A DNA stretch of 64,000 nucleotides. Origin: Berberis thunbergii. Taxonomy: Eukaryota; Streptophyta; Magnoliopsida; Ranunculales; Berberidaceae. This document shows positions 35,340 through 48,812 of the stretch, piece after piece. Under the pieces are notes generated by a model. The model searched no databases. It had not been told where the DNA came from and worked only from the letters and a program-made list of their open reading frames with translations. Made by a program: the position numbers and the translations under genes. Position 1 is the first letter of the stretch; every line of letters begins with the position of its first letter. The stretch spans positions 62,001 through 126,000 of the forward strand of contig QNQO01005767.1 in the NCBI GenBank assembly GCA_003290165.1. The letters are read 5' to 3'.

Positions 35340-38300
35340 TTAGCATTTCAAGCAAACTGTCTTAGACCCAAGGAATGCATCCACGGCATCACCAACTGTA
35401 AGAAAAACCAATCCTCCCATTTTATCCACAAACTTAGCTAACTTCAGTTTGTGAATTACTTGCCAGCTTGGATTAGCTATTGCTAACTGAAAATCACATT
35501 AGACTAGTTCAAGAACTCAAAACTGGTATCAATATATATCAACTCTTAGGAGGACAAACGAATTACATTACCTCTACACTAATGGAAGCCAGCCTCTTGT
35601 ATAGTTCTTCCAATGCAATTATCCCAGTAGTGTCAATATTCATCAAGTCTGCCAGAAAAATCCAATTCCATCGGTTGAAGAACAATGTCATTTGCAAAGA
35701 AAAATAAACTTTCAAAAGAGATAAAATTCAAGTCCGGGGAACATACTGGATATGTCAAGGATTACAGCATGAGTGTTCCCTTTTTTATCATCCATTGATT
35801 GATCTTCTTCCTCTTCTGTTACCAATCTCATTATCCTACATAATATTTTCACCCGGGAGTTATATAAAGGTATACATACTTTAGTGGTTCAGCTAGTCTC
35901 ATCATGCATACAGCACCTTTCTCTAATGAAATTTGAATTGACAAAGCAAAGCATGGCAGTGTCAATGCGAAGTATTAGAATTCCATGCGTCTTAACGGCT
36001 ATATTATACTGACTGGTACTGCAAAAGATATCTGTTCCTGGGATTCGTCCAAGTAATTGTGTAGTAGGTCGAATGGAGTTTAGTATGATCCTCACAAATG
36101 AAATGGTTACCTGCGCAATGAAAACCACATTACAATATTTGTTAGTTCCAATGCATTGCTAATGCTAATATTATTATAACAACGTTTTTTTTTTCCTGCA
36201 AAACAGAAATTCTGCTTTGAGTTTAGTCTGGGTCTGTCACCTACTGTTGGGCTACACATTGTGGTCTAGTACATTTGACCAATCCTAACTCTTTGATGCA
36301 CAGGAAATCGTTAATGTTTTATTCTAGCAAATATGTAAATGCTCATTGATACCATGTTATGTTTCATCTGTGTTGACCATTTGGGACATCTTTTGGAATT
36401 TCATTCTCACCTCTCCAATTTGGGTTTTGAATCCCATTGCAGATGCTATTAAAAAGAACACAAATTGAGTTGTAGACTTGTAGATGGTATCCATTCAACC
36501 ATTACTAACTTAGAATTGGCATCCAACGATGATATCTAAATACTTTAGTATTGTTTGCTTCTCTTGTAAGCAAATGAGATTCTCATTCTTGTTGCACATA
36601 AAGTAAAATGAATGAATTTTAAGCAGAAGACTAAGAAAAACATATACCGCAACCAGAAGACCAGTTTTGACTGAGGAAAACAAGACCCCAAAGAATGCAC
36701 CAATGCAAGCTAGGAAATCAAACTTATCGAGCTTCCAGATATAGTAAGCCTCATGGAGATCAATGAGTCCAGGAAGAGCAGACAGAATGATGGAGGCTAA
36801 GATGACTGTAGGTGTGTAGTACAGTAGCCTTGTCAACAATTCCAGTGATATTATAACAGTCACTGCCATCACAATGTTGGACACTACCGTTTGACATCCT
36901 GCGCTGAAATTCACGGCCGTGCGCGAAAATGAACCTGTAAATAAATCAAACAGCTATTAACATTTTTTCTTAAATCCTCCTCAGGAAAAAAATAAATCAA
37001 TAGTGTGCAATTAATAGATAGATACAGAGCTCTCTTTTGTGGGTGTGTGTGTGTGTGAGTGAGTGTTCACTGTGCAGTGGAGATACGCAGTCACCTGTTG
37101 CAACATAACATGAAGTCAATGATCCTGCGATGTTCATGCACCCCATAGCTAGCATTTCTTTGTTCCCATCAATGTGGTATCCTTTAATGGATGCAAATGA
37201 CCTTCCAACAGCAATTGCTTCCTGAAATTACTTATTGTCAAATTTTGTTGTATTAATTATAGTCGATACAACATGATCAACAGTGTGAAATTAATAAATA
37301 TTTGAATTACCGTGAGAGCAATGATGGCAGAAATTAAGCCAATTTTTGCAGATTGTCCTACATATTGACCTTTGAAGTCTAATTCATGAACTGAACTTGG
37401 ATTTAGGCCTCCTTTGATGTGTTTCAGAATTGTAACTCCATGTTTATCAGCTCTTGTCAGGAAAACCATTAGCGTGGATAATATAACAGATACCAGGGGA
37501 GCAATGGCTGGTAACCAGAAGAGTTTCTTGTTCCTTCTACCCTGGGATTCTCACATGGATGATTAATTAGTATGATTTAGCTAATGATCATGCACATTGA
37601 ATTATTAAAACTGAAACAACTATGAGGATTTTTATTGTACTTACAACAAATCTAGCAATTAGGAGGAAAATGAGGAATGAACATCCCAGGAGAAAGTTGT
37701 AAGGTTTCCACTGTACCATAATTATAGGAAAACAATGGTTAAAACTCATAAGTAATACTATTTCATAATTACGCAAGAAACTCCTACAGACAGTTTGGCT
37801 GTGTTTAGTGTACATTTTTTTTTTATGAAAAATAGACAAACATCACAAGTAGTTAGTGTTTTGTGATGGATCCATTTTTGCTCAAGTGGTATTGTAATGG
37901 TAAAGATACTGTCACCAGTGCCTCGCTAGCATAAACTGTCAATTAAATTTGTAGCTACAGTCTGCAGACGTAATTCCCATTTTTCCCTAAGCTTGAACTT
38001 TTAGGGTGGGTTAAGCTTTTCATATCAAGCAGAAGTGGAGGCGTGGGGTTATATTTTAATTTTTTTATAGACATATAACATTGGTACAACTATACCAAAA
38101 TTCTTCACACGAGGATTCCCATGGATGTACACATAAAAAATGAAATCTAAATTTAGTAGGCTTTGATTCGCAACCATTAAGAGATTGATTATAGTAGCCT
38201 AATTTATGATAAAAGAAAAGAAAAAAAACTAGTGATCTAATTAGGTAGCCGTCGATAACCATCAAGAAGATAAAACAGTTTGTACTCGGGTTGCTACTTG

Positions 38301-39561
38301 TGGAACTAGTCTCCCTTGGACACTGACAGAAGTTGAATTATGCTAATGCCTACTAATGTTTCTGGTCAAGTTCTTGATGAAAACCATGACGACATTCAAG
38401 AAAGAATAAATGGTCGTTTTACAGAAACAATTGTATATATATATATATATATAATTAAAGTCTATAGTTTGGAGTGAAACTTACTGGATGATGAAATGAT
38501 CTCCAAACAGACCCAATAACCGAGATCACATCAGTCTTCGTTGTGAAGTGGCTGATACCAAGTAGTCCTTTTAGTTGTTGGAGACCAATAATAATGGCAG
38601 CACCTCCCATGAACCCAACAATTGCAGCATGTGAGAGGAAATCCACAAGAAAACCCAACCTGTAACAATTAAAACAAACTCACTAATTTTTCAATCATGG
38701 AACTACTACTGAGGCTACTTATTGTAGTTGATCAAATGAACAAGTCTAGTTAATTACCTGAACAATCCAAAGGCAGCTTGAAAAATACCAGCAAACATGG
38801 TTGTGGTGAAAATGATCTTCCTATAAGTAACAGGATCAACAGAAGGATCTACTATGTTCTGAACCATAGAAGACAACAGCATCGAAACAACCGCAACTGG
38901 ACCTATAGCTATTTCTCTTGAACTCCCCATTAACGCATAAATCAGAGGCGGAACAACGCTAGTATCTAATTAAAGTATAACACAGAACCAAATGAAACAT
39001 AAAAGACTAATTAGATATAACACTGCCTTCATATATGGTGCTCTCTTCTCTTATATGCAAAATGTAGTCGCTTATGTGAAGATTGAACTTACAAAGACCA
39101 TACTGAGGATCAAGTTTTGCTAAGTCAGCATAACCAATACTCTGTATACGAAACAGTGGATATCAACACAAAATACTAAAAGTGGTGCTATTATATATAC
39201 ACGGACTCCACTCCTCAGATGAAGTTGAGCTTACCTGTGGAATGCTAAGGCTTGCTAGTGTCAAACCCGCCATTAAATCGCTCTTAAATTTCTCGGCTTT
39301 GTAACTATGACCCCAACGAAGGATCGGAAAGAGACCTTGCAAGAGTGAGACCACCTGTTTCGGAGCAGATTTTTTTGTAGTTGATGAAGAGAAGTTGTTT
39401 CCATTAGGAAATACAGTGTCTTTTACAGAACCAACAAGTTCTTGCCATAGACCAGGTGGTTTTGGTGCATTGAACACCCATTGAGCCCTTTCAACTCGAA
39501 AGCTTTCTTTGATTTCAAGGTCTTGCATAGTTATGTTTGTGTCATTTGCTGATGAACCCAT
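35340..39561 (-). CDS. Sulfate transporter of the SULTR3 group, 12 exons
   Basis: Exons in transcript order: 39561-39235, 39141-39093, 38965-38758, 38659-38485, 37710-37645, 37541-37311, 37221-37095, 36934-36648, 36110-35917, 35835-35747, 35648-35572, 35486-35340. All are GT-AG and sum to 1977 nt and 658 aa, the usual SULTR size. The protein starts with a hydrophilic N-terminus ([15 protein letters not shown]). The membrane core includes [53 protein letters not shown] and [29 protein letters not shown]-terminal STAS domain (about residues 520-645) has [20 protein letters not shown]26/SulP proteins move sulfate across plant membranes. Group-3 members include plastid and other organelle transporters, so location and substrate cannot be settled here. 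Confidence 0.95.
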
Positions 39562-41746
39562 GGTTGGTATTTGAAGTGTTAATTTGGGAGAACCTGCAGT
39601 GTTGGATGGCTGGTATTTGAAGAGTTTGGAAGAACTGGCAAGTGTTTTGTGATGGAGAATAGACAGTAAGAAAGATTAGAACCAAATGGGTTGCTAAATA
39701 AGTTGAGAAAAAGCAGTGCACATTCACTGGTGCAGAATCAGGGACTTGGAACAACCACAAAAGCGAAAACGGACTCTTTAACTTACACCCGCACTTGTAT
39801 TATGTTTATACACATTTGATGCATCATCCATCATTAACACTTGAGATTTAAGTGATCCTCTAGCTAAGATCACACAGTTCAACTCACTACTACCCCTTCA
39901 TCACTGAGGTCCTACCATGGTGACACCAAGGCATGATATAACTATCCAACTCATCGGCTTAACACTATCGCAATACTTCAACTATAGAGTTGTACAAACA
40001 ATTTATCAATATTTATTTGCATGCATCAAAATTCGAGTAGGAGATGGTCACTCGAATGCATGGGTAACTGTCATAATCGTTCCAACCCGGCCAATATAAA
40101 TGGGTCTGTCTAACAAAGGTTCAACCTAAACATGACCAACTTAACAGGGTTGACAATGACCTTAAGACGATGGAAAGCAGTCCCGGCCAACTCAGAATCT
40201 ATCACTTTTAATTCCTTACCATTTTCAATTATGTTGACAAATCCAGGTTGAAGTTCCACTCTCAATTATTGATGAAGATGAGAATGAATGACCACAATTT
40301 GTCTAAATTTGAGAACCACGGTTGACTAAACCATCTCCAGAAGAGAAGACGGACCGGCCCAATGAGTTAGCTAGTTTTTCTTCTCATCCATCAAATCATC
40401 AACATCTATGTATGTCATTTAGTACAACAATTCTAAAGAGCTAGGGTTGTGAGCCGCTTTTTGAATGGAATTTTTTACACTTCTACCCGTTCTATATTGA
40501 TAGTATTTGTGGTTGTGTTTTAAAGAGAATAGTATAGTTAAGAAGAAAACGCCAAAGAAGAATAATTGATGTCATGGTGCAGTCAATGCTAAAATTGTCA
40601 CAATCCTTCAACCACAAAGTGATGTGCTATGTATATGTGCAGAAGGGGTGGACTTAAACTGAATTCCAGCCAGGTTCATTCCATGAAACAAACCAAACCT
40701 AATCTGCTTAGATGCTCCACCACAATGTAAAGTTACAAGAGATATAGTTGGTTCAAAGACAATCATTCTTCTTCACAATGAAGTATCATTACTTACCATT
40801 TATACCTGAATTTTTTTTATAACTCTCAATCACACAATTTATAACACTAGAATGAGTTTCAAGATTTCAATTTTAGGATAGATATGTGAAAAATATCCTT
40901 TGATATTGCTTGTAAGTAGCTTCAGGTCACCATCCACCTTACCAATGTTTACAAGTCCTTTCCAAATCTCGTTCAAAAATATAGCTGTAGAGCACTCAAC
41001 AACTTATCAGGTTTGCTGCCAAGCACAATAGACCAGAAAAAACTATCAGGAATATTGGATGCATTGACAATAGAGTATTTTCAATAAGGACTTCTTCTTT
41101 AATTTGTTTCAAGTTTGACAAGCTTTTATAGATTATGAATAAATGTTTTTGGTAAACTAAAAAAATTATCTTTCTCTTGTTTCAGATTAATTTGAGGGGA
41201 AAAAAATTCAATTTTGAGACATTTTCTATTTTGGATGAGAAATCGTCCAAGAAGAAGAAATTTATACAAAAAACCTCCATATTATTTCATCAAAGGATGT
41301 TTGATTAAGCCTTCCAATACACAACTTTTTCCATAGTGTGTTGGTGATTGCTTTGGTAGATTCCTAAATATTTAAAGTGGTGATTCAACACATGTTGATA
41401 CCAATGGTGCTCTTGAAGAAGCAAAGTACTGAGTCTTGCCTTGAGATTATTGGCATGGTGCAATGGTTTAATAGCTGAAGATAACAATGAGAGAGCGTGG
41501 ACTCCAATCTAGGTTGTGCATGGGTAATATCTTGATAACTTGTATGCAACTTTTCTCATAATCGATCTTTCTCTCGATCCATGGTTGTTCTCTTAATTCT
41601 AAATATTTATTTCTCATTAAATTTTGTTTAATCTTTATTTCTAGTATGTGATTAATAACATAGTCGATTCAGGTTTAACTAAGGGTGGATCTTGACTTGC
41701 TTCCCCAATATTAATAGCCAATTAGAGATGTCTTCACAGATTACCA
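39562..41746. other. Upstream region of the sulfate transporter and intergenic DNA
   Basis: Includes the transporter's 5' leader and presumed promoter (39562-39900). A dispersed repeat lies at about 40466-40545. No gene is recognised up to the psbA insertion. Confidence 0.45.
40466..40545. repeat. Dispersed repeat, intact insertion-site copy
   Basis: TTTTTTACACTTCTACCCGT, then GTGGTTGTGTTTTAAAGAGA. Related to 51296-51400 and to the sequence flanking the hairpin element at 61621. The family identity is unknown. Confidence 0.5.
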
Positions 41747-42182
41747 TTAGTCAACAATTAGCTCAGCAATCCGAGGGCGCATACCTAGACGAAAACTTAG
41801 TTTCCACTCACGACCGATGTAACTAGCTACACCAAGTAAGAAGTGCAGAGCCATTAGTTCATAAGGACCACTATTGTATAACCATTCATTACCGGATGCT
41901 GCTTCGAAAATTAGGTATAAGTGTAAACATGTAGATGCAAAAGAAGGAATAATATTGTTTTCATAAAGTAGATACCCAGAAACAGGCTCACGAATAGCAT
42001 TAATATCTACTGGATGAGTAACAATGAAGGCGATAATAAATACAGAAGTTGCGATCAATGAGGTAGGAATCGTTGAAACACTGAACCATCCAATGTAAAT
42101 ACAGTTTCCAGTGTTTGTTATCCAATTACAAAAAACGACCCCATGGGCTTTCACTTTCGCGTCTATCTAAAATTGCAGCCAT
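41747..42182 (-). pseudogene. psbA: Nuclear insertion of chloroplast psbA (D1), N-terminal third
   Basis: Read on the minus strand, the sequence starts at 42182 with [12 protein letters not shown]. After a one-base break near 42131 it continues [15 protein letters not shown]...[32 protein letters not shown]...[38 protein letters not shown]. This is recognisably the photosystem II D1 protein up to about residue 143. Many substitutions, a small deletion after ENNI and the initial frame break show an old plastid-to-nucleus transfer. The remaining two thirds of D1, including the Mn-cluster and quinone-binding parts, are absent. Confidence 0.93.
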
Positions 42183-44390
42183 GGTAAAATCCCTGCGACG
42201 CTTCCTCTATGCCAAGAATAGTTTGTCTTACTTATTGCCTCTTTTTTGCAGGTTTATCGCCTGCCTGGTGTGAGCCGAAGTTCTTTCGAACTCCCTTGTT
42301 CCTTCAACCAGTATCTCACTATGGTTTTTAATTGTATTTCAAAACAATTAAAAACAAATATAGCTCAGAATATGGTTGCAAATATAATAATGTATTTCAA
42401 AACAAGTTATAAGGAAATATAACAACAATATAGCTCAATTAATAGACTTGCGACGGATGATATCACAAATCCGCAATACGAACCATGTCAAAAGCGTTTA
42501 ATGTTTCTAAGATCCAATAAAAATGTACTTGCCCTTTAAAATGAATATGAAATCTAGTTTGGTAGAATACATCAAAATCACAAGGTTATCAATTATAAAA
42601 ACAAATGTGACAAAACAATTTAGACCTTTAATTAAGGAACTAATATATAAGCAATTGTTATCGAATGAAGGTAAACATGCAATCAAGTTAGAAGGGAGAA
42701 GGTCAGGTGATAAAGATAAATTCCCAAGCTTTTTTGTTTTTTTATCAATTTTAATTCGCTATCAAGTAGCCTATCAGGAAGAACAATGAGTTTGACCAGC
42801 GAGATGAAAGTTTAAATCTCGGTACTTCTTTGTTTATCGAGATATGTATTTCAAATTGTTGATATCATGGTCGCTAAGTAGTCCTCGAGATGAGATGTTT
42901 ATAGTTGTTGATGCAGTCTTTTCCGCCCCCTGCTTTGACCTAATCTCGCTGATCTGCACAAGTAATGCACGTGAGTCATAGACCACCGTGGGGTGGTCGA
43001 TGACTTTGATGCTAAAGTCAGACAGGGTTCAGAGGAATGTGTAATGCTGTAACAGGAAATTTGTAGCGTACTTTAACTTACCAATCTCATGTCTTATTTA
43101 TAGTACAATGAGTTATGGTTCTACCGAGCCATCGTAGGCGTAGTTTAGGAAGGAGATCTTTATGGAGATCCCTCCCTAATTAGGAGTCGTGTTGTAGAAG
43201 AGAAGTTTCATGTTAGCTCCGTGCTCCTAGATACGTGGGAAATAGTTATCAATCCAAGAGCGATCCATAGAAGAGAGTTTCCTTGTGTAGAAGATACTCT
43301 GGTGTTTCTTCCTAATTGGAAGCAGATTTCCGAGATACTTGCCTGAAAAAAGCTTACGGGTATTAAGGATAGTTATGAGATGTGTAAGCCTAACATACTG
43401 TGAGAGTTCGAATCCGCTAACGAACCCTGTTAAGCTGCTTACATGTATATATGACTTACGGGTTCTTATCTCATTAGTCATTGCTGAATACTAGCATACT
43501 CCCACGTGCGTTGAATTAAGTAAATTAAAATTGCATAATCCAATCTTTTTTCTAGTTGAAGATTAATGAGATATTTAATAGTTCCACAAAAATGATGGTA
43601 TAAGTGAAATGTATATAACGACTACTCATCCTACGAAGGCTCCGGTGTAATAATTATCACAATCAAGAAAGGTAGAAATTAAACTAGCACATTACCTGAA
43701 TTGTCATAGATGTCTAAAACGACTAGATATTGTAGTTTTCAATAAGCGAAGCACTAGCAAATGTGTTAATTTGACTCGGTGAAATAAATATTGCTTCTTG
43801 GAGAGAGTATATTTTCATTAGTTCTTTCATGTTGATCTAGATCAACGGGGACAAGCCCTAACACGCATAGTAGGAATTGGGAGTTTTCCCATAAAAATAC
43901 CATATAGAGTTAGAAGCCTAAACTTCATAATCGAATCCTTGCACATGTTTTGCATTGTGAAAAAACACGTTATTAATTTGATAGCCTTCTACTACTCCGT
44001 TTGAGCTATTGAGGAAAATTCAAGATTCACATCAGAAACAACGTATCGAAGGTTTAAACCTATTTTGACATATGCTCCTCGAGATATGCATTAAAATGTC
44101 AAAAAAGTAGAATTCTCTATTATGATCACCAAATGAGCAAAGCGAGTGAGTGTCCACCTTAGGCACAACACAGTCCTAATCGGACATCAGGCAATGCCCA
44201 TTGTCTAAGACCACGCAAAAGGGTCCTTAACACTCAAAGCATGAAATTATCAAAGATTGTTCTGGTACCTATGAAAAGTTGTTTTTGATAACTGAGAACA
44301 CCAATAGTAGGTTTCATCCATTCCACATTGCTTCAGCACTACTAGAAATGCATACTACATGTATCGGTAGGTAGTGAGTCTCATATAGCG
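42183..44390. other. Intergenic DNA with possible LTR and SINE remnants
   Basis: A SINE-like head (AGCTCAATTAATAGACTTGC) lies at about 42433. Sequence at 42900-43200 has LTR-like character on the minus strand (TATA-like ACTATAAATAAG near 43100) but no confirmed borders. No gene was recognised. Confidence 0.35.
42430..42500 (+). mobile_element. SINE-like 5' head (fragment 1)
   Basis: An A-box-like TAGCTCAATTAATAGACTTG is followed by GATGATATCACAAATCCGCA and ACGAACC, the order of pol III promoter boxes in plant SINEs. Closely similar to 52255-52310. Confidence 0.35.
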
Positions 44391-44592
44391 AGTAGAAGTG
44401 AAGGGATCCAACCAAGTAGTGCCTTAAAAAAAAAAGGACCACTAAACCACTCGATATTCTTCTTTTGAGATTGGAAATTTGGACTTGGCTCGCTAAAGTA
44501 GAAGGGAAGGGATCCAACCAAGTAGTGCCTTAAAAAAAGGACCACTAAGCCCCCCGATGTTCTTCTTTTGAGATTGGAAATTTGGACTTGGA
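44391..44592. repeat. Two-copy tandem duplication, about 108-bp period
   Basis: AGTAGAAGTGAAGGGATCCA...GGACTTGG (from 44391) is repeated from 44499 with about 90% identity. It includes GGATCCAACCAAGTAGTGCC and TTCTTCTTTTGAGATTGGAA in both copies. Confidence 0.8.
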
Positions 44593-44697
44593 CTAAATAA
44601 AATGCATGATGGTCCGTCCCCCTCCCTACCTAAGTAAGTGGGTGGGCTGGCTGACATGCAATATTTGTAGTCTATTCTACTTCATCATATATATAAT

Positions 44698-44874
44698 GGG
44701 AAATTCTAAATGATGAGGAAAGGAGGGAGGAAACGGGGGAGGGAAGGGTGAAGCCGTTCATTCCTCTCAAAATGCATGAAAGTGCGTATTTCACAGCACT
44801 TTTGCATATATCTCAAATGGGGTGAACAGCTGAACCCCCTCCCTCGCCCTTTTCCTTGCTGCGTAGACAATATA
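44698..44874. mobile_element. Hairpin Mutator-like MITE, diverged copy
   Basis: The left end GGGAAATTCTAAATGATGAG resembles the family terminus. GAGGGAAGGGTGAAGCCGTT faces an inverted counterpart near 44825-44850 (GAACCCCCTCCCTCGC). Both arms include a CTCAAAATGCAT/ATATCTCAAATGGG core. No clean 9-bp duplication was seen. Confidence 0.6.
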
Positions 44875-44934
44875 GTGACTGCTCCATTAAAACCTTCCCT
44901 TGTTGGGACACCTTTATATCTCTGTCATCAATAT

Positions 44935-45077
44935 GAGCTTTGCTAGTGAGCGAGGGTAGGCCCAACAACCGCCAACATCCTCAAAATGCACATCAAAGTC
45001 CATCTCAAGGATGATGGGCATTGTTGGGTCTGCCCTCGCGCTCTCGCTCTCCCTTCCCTCGCTCTCTAGAGTCAGGG
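44935..45077. mobile_element. Hairpin Mutator-like MITE, 143 bp, with 9-bp duplication
   Basis: Flanked by CATCAATAT at 44926-44934 and 45078-45086. It starts GAGCTTTGCTAGTGAGCGAG, nearly the same as the copy at 52687. GAGGGTAGGCCCAACAA folds back on TTGTTGGGTCTGCCCTC. Confidence 0.8.
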
Positions 45078-45116
45078 CATCAATATTCTTTCAATTACAG
45101 AGTGGTAGCTAGGTGA

Positions 45117-45143
45117 ACTATATATATATATATATATATATAT
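45117..45143. repeat. (TA)n microsatellite
   Basis: Uninterrupted TA dinucleotides directly left of a hairpin element. A second TA tract lies at 45601-45634. Confidence 0.9.
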
Positions 45144-45325
45144 TTAGCTATCGAGGAAAACAACGAGGGGAGGGCGGTGGAGGGGGTGGGACCATCCATC
45201 CCCCTCAAAATGCGCGTGTAAAAAATGACAACATACAATCCGAGAGGGATCGACGGTCCGACCCTCTCCACCGCCCTTCCCTCACTGTTTTCCTCGCCCA
45301 CTTCCTTTGACATTTAGAATTTCTG
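45138..45325. mobile_element. Hairpin Mutator-like MITE next to a TA tract
   Basis: ATCGAGGAAAACAACGAGGG on the left faces CCCTCACTGTTTTCCTCG on the right, and the element ends TTTGACATTTAGAATTTCTG. GGGCGGTGGAGGGGGTGGGA is inverted at 45256-45276. The left terminus merges with the TA repeat, so no duplication can be assigned. Confidence 0.65.
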
Positions 45326-45598
45326 TTAGCTGAAAGCTCCACCTCCTCTCATCCTCTCCTAAGAAAAACCCATGCTAATTTGGATGAGAAAATAGCCCAA
45401 GAAAAACACAACAAAAGTTGATGCTTTGACAAAATGATAATGATTTGAGAGCATCAAAGGATGGCTTACCCAGATTGTTACAACTCATTAGGGTTGTTGG
45501 AGTTGGAATATATGTGAACGGAGGGCTGGACTAAAATGTAAGCTTTTTTTTGAAGTAGCTAAGCCCATGGTTGATTCTAAATCCACAGGCTAAATAAA

Positions 45599-45637
<39 letters not shown>

Positions 45638-45726
45638 AAATGTTCAATGGGTCGCCTAGAACATTTTGAAGTCGATAGCTAAACGAGTAAAGGCCAAAAC
45701 TTCTTTGGATCTAAACCATTTTTATA

Positions 45727-46316
45727 GGAGAGTTGCTAAGTATGCTCGGTTATTTGGTTCGATTGCACCATTGCACTGATATTTTGAGATGTTTTGACTT
45801 TGTTGTACAGACCTAAAAGATGTAACACTAATTTGCCTTTTTTTAATAAATGAAAATCATTTTGTCATGAAATTTTCTCATTTATGAGCGTTAGTAAATA
45901 AATTATAAGAAATATAAGTAGTTGCAACTATAAAAAAAAATGCATCAAACCCAAGAACTCTACATCTAAAAATTTATCTGACTATAGTGTTTGGTGATGG
46001 AATTGGATTTTAATACGTATTTTTTTATTTATCAATCTCTCTGTGTTTGATGAACATATTATACTCTTATACACTTTAGATATTTTTTTTAACACAACCT
46101 ACCATAAATATTTGTTAGTTATTGTAGAACTTGTGACGTTGGTTAATGTATCTTTGATTTTTGTACGCAAATTTGAAAGTTTAGAATTCATGATTAAAGT
46201 TTAGTTTTGTTGATATCATTTATTTATTATTTTATATTTTTTTGTCAAGAACAAACTAATGCCCACAAATAATTGATGCAATCGAACCAAATAGTCAAAT
46301 ACACGTAGCAACTCCG
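45727..46316. mobile_element. Small element with about 45-bp terminal inverted repeats
   Basis: GGAGAGTTGCTAAGTATGCT plus TATTTGGTTCGATTGCA at the left is inverted at the right as TGCAATCGAACCAAATA plus CACGTAGCAACTCCG. The 590-bp interior is AT-rich and non-coding. The superfamily is not determined because no target duplication could be fixed. Confidence 0.65.
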
Positions 46317-47259
46317 TTGTTAGAGATCAAGATATTGCAATTTGACGATAAATCCAATGAGGCCCGATACCGAAATTGATAAAAGCACTTTCTAGATAAG
46401 ATTTTGAATTCCACATGCATATCAATTCTTTAAGTCTTGATATGATAGTTACTGGTACAATTTTGATCAAGTAAGATTTGAACTGATATGGATAATTTGA
46501 ATATGAAACTAATAATGCATTAATTCATGTTAGATCACGAGTTTTTCTTATACCTGCAAATTCTTATTAATAAAATACAAAAAATTTTGATTTAAAATTC
46601 TAAAAAGGAAAAAAAAAATTATAGTTTCCATGACATCTAAGGTTTTCAACCTATTATTTGAATTATATTATTTATTGTTTAAATCTTAAATCATAATTTG
46701 AAACTAGTAAAATTTTCATACCAGAATTTAGATTCCTTTTGCAATAAAAAATAAATTAGTTTGAGTTAATTGCAAATTTGATGTAAACAAATTTAATAAG
46801 TTGGCAATAGATCCCATTACACTTGGATCTTATTTGAAACCAGTCAAAGCAACACCGAGATAGAATTTTGTAATCCAAATTTAGATCTAGTTCAAGGCAG
46901 TGACTTTTTGTCGCCACCAAATTCCCCTTTTTACACCACCATCCTTTTTTTTACATGCTAAAGGATACCATCAATAAAAAGGTCATTTCTTTTATCTTTT
47001 TCACTCTCTCTTCTCCTCTATAATATATAACTCAGTAGCAACATCGCACTGCCTCGCCACCAACCGCACCAGCCCACTCCGCTCGCTACTGGCCTCACCG
47101 CCTTTCCCCCTCCGTTTTTTTTTTTTCTCTTTTTCCTTTTTCTCATATCTTTCTCTTCTTCTACTTTATTCTCAGAAACAACAACAAAGATGGAGCAACA
47201 ACAACCACCCATGACACCCTTCAATTCTAGCTAATCAGATGTCCTGAATTCCATAAAAA
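46317..47259. other. AT-rich spacer
   Basis: No gene is recognised. CAGTGACTTTTTGTC at 46898 has an inverted counterpart at 49491-49503, which may be coincidental or mark old element ends. Confidence 0.35.
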
Positions 47260-48080
47260 AAAACTGAGAATAGTGCCCCAAGCAGCGCGAAAACTCCTCC
47301 AAACGTAACAACAACAAGTACTGCTCATACCACAAGGAGGGTGGTCATGACACCAACGACTGCAAAAATCTAAGGTACGAGATCGTGTACTGGATCTGCA
47401 AGGGCAAGCTAAAGGAATTTCTAGGATATGAGAAGTGACCAGCACAACCTAGGGATCGAGGGAGTTAGTCAAGGAGATCGAGAATGAGACTCCGGGCATA
47501 ATCTATGTCCTCATGGAGTCGGATCGGATGAAGACTAGTAAAACAGATCCGACAAGCGGACTCTACTGGAGATGCGAACACAGCTCGCAGATGAGAACAA
47601 ACACATTTGCTACTCGAGGGTGCAAAGCCCCATCCCTAGCTTTAACCTTTACAGTCAAGCTGGGACCTCGAAGGAGTCCGAACACCGCACAATGACGCTC
47701 TTGTCATATCGATCTCCATTTCAAGGTGGAAGGTAAGAGGGCTCTAGTGGACACGGGAAGCTCTCTCAACATCCTGTTCTATAACACATTCCGCGGTATT
47801 GACCTCAAGGAGGAGAACCTGACGTCCTTAGACTACCCGCTAATTAGATTCAGTGGAGATAAATGCTTTCCAATCAAGAAGATAAAGTTAACAGTGGTGG
47901 TAGAAGAGCCACAACTGAGAAAGGTTATGTTCTTGGACTTCATGATAGTAGACATGCCGTCTATTTACAACCTGATCTTGGCAAGACCATAGCTCCACCA
48001 GATGGAAACAATAGTCTCCACCCTTCACCAGTGCATTAAGTACACTGCTAACTATTCTGAAAGAACAATATGTAGGGACT
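47260..48080 (+). pseudogene. Ty3/gypsy gag-protease fragment
   Basis: A gag zinc-knuckle-like segment YCSYHKEGGHDTNDCKNLRYEI lies at 47320-47385. After frame breaks it is followed by a retroviral-type aspartic protease stretch LVDTGSSLNILFYNTF (47745-47792) and MIVDMPSIYNLILARP (47943-47990). The DTGSS catalytic motif is intact, but no RT, integrase or LTR is attached. This is a relic of a plant gypsy element. Confidence 0.8.
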
Positions 48081-48089
48081 AGCCTACGA

Positions 48090-48812
48090 CACGAGGCTGC
48101 CATTATGTTGCACTGAAGCAAATAGAATGTTTCTAGATCCAACTAAATCCCAAAAGACCTAATGTCATCATCCATCACATTAGGCTACCCATATTAATTG
48201 GTTTGTATAAAATTCTTTTTCCCATTCGGCAATGGCAATGCTCCCTTAGTCAGGCTTCATTTCCTTTTAGATGACTAAGAATCATTGATGATATTTCATA
48301 TATTAAAAATAAAGAAAATTAAATGAACAAAACCAATAAGTCAATAACTAGGCTAGTAAAGCAATGGAACACGAGTTACCTTCAAAATTGCTACAAATCG
48401 GATCCGCATTATCAGCCCTAGCACAATCCATGACTTTTGGAAATGTATAATTTTGCCTTGTTTTTACTAATGAATAAAATTTTTGTAATAGAAACGTAAC
48501 TTTGACTAATCCATCAACCACCAACAACCATATATTTATTACACATCAACAATCATAAAAAAAAATGTTAAATAATACATTAAGCTAAGCACACAAGTAG
48601 TAAGCAACACTTCATATTTGTTATCAAGTTTAAGGAATATTTAGTGTATAGACTTTAGTGACGATAGGAATGCTGGTACTCAATGAAAGTTCATATACTT
48701 GTTGGCCCCATGATGATGTATAGAGATTATCGATGAATATCTTTTAGCGTGATTGGAAGTAGTTACCAACAAAAATTTTAATGGGGTAAAAAGGGGAGCA
48801 AGGAAATATGTT
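48090..48812. other. AT-rich spacer
   Basis: No coding or repeat signal recognised. Confidence 0.35.

Noticed and set aside
42183..42340. psbA promoter/leader continuing the plastid insertion
   Set aside because: I do not recognise this as the psbA 5' region, so homology appears to stop at the start codon.
42840..43500. Solo LTR
   Set aside because: TATA-like sequence is present but no paired TG...CA ends with a 5-bp duplication could be found.
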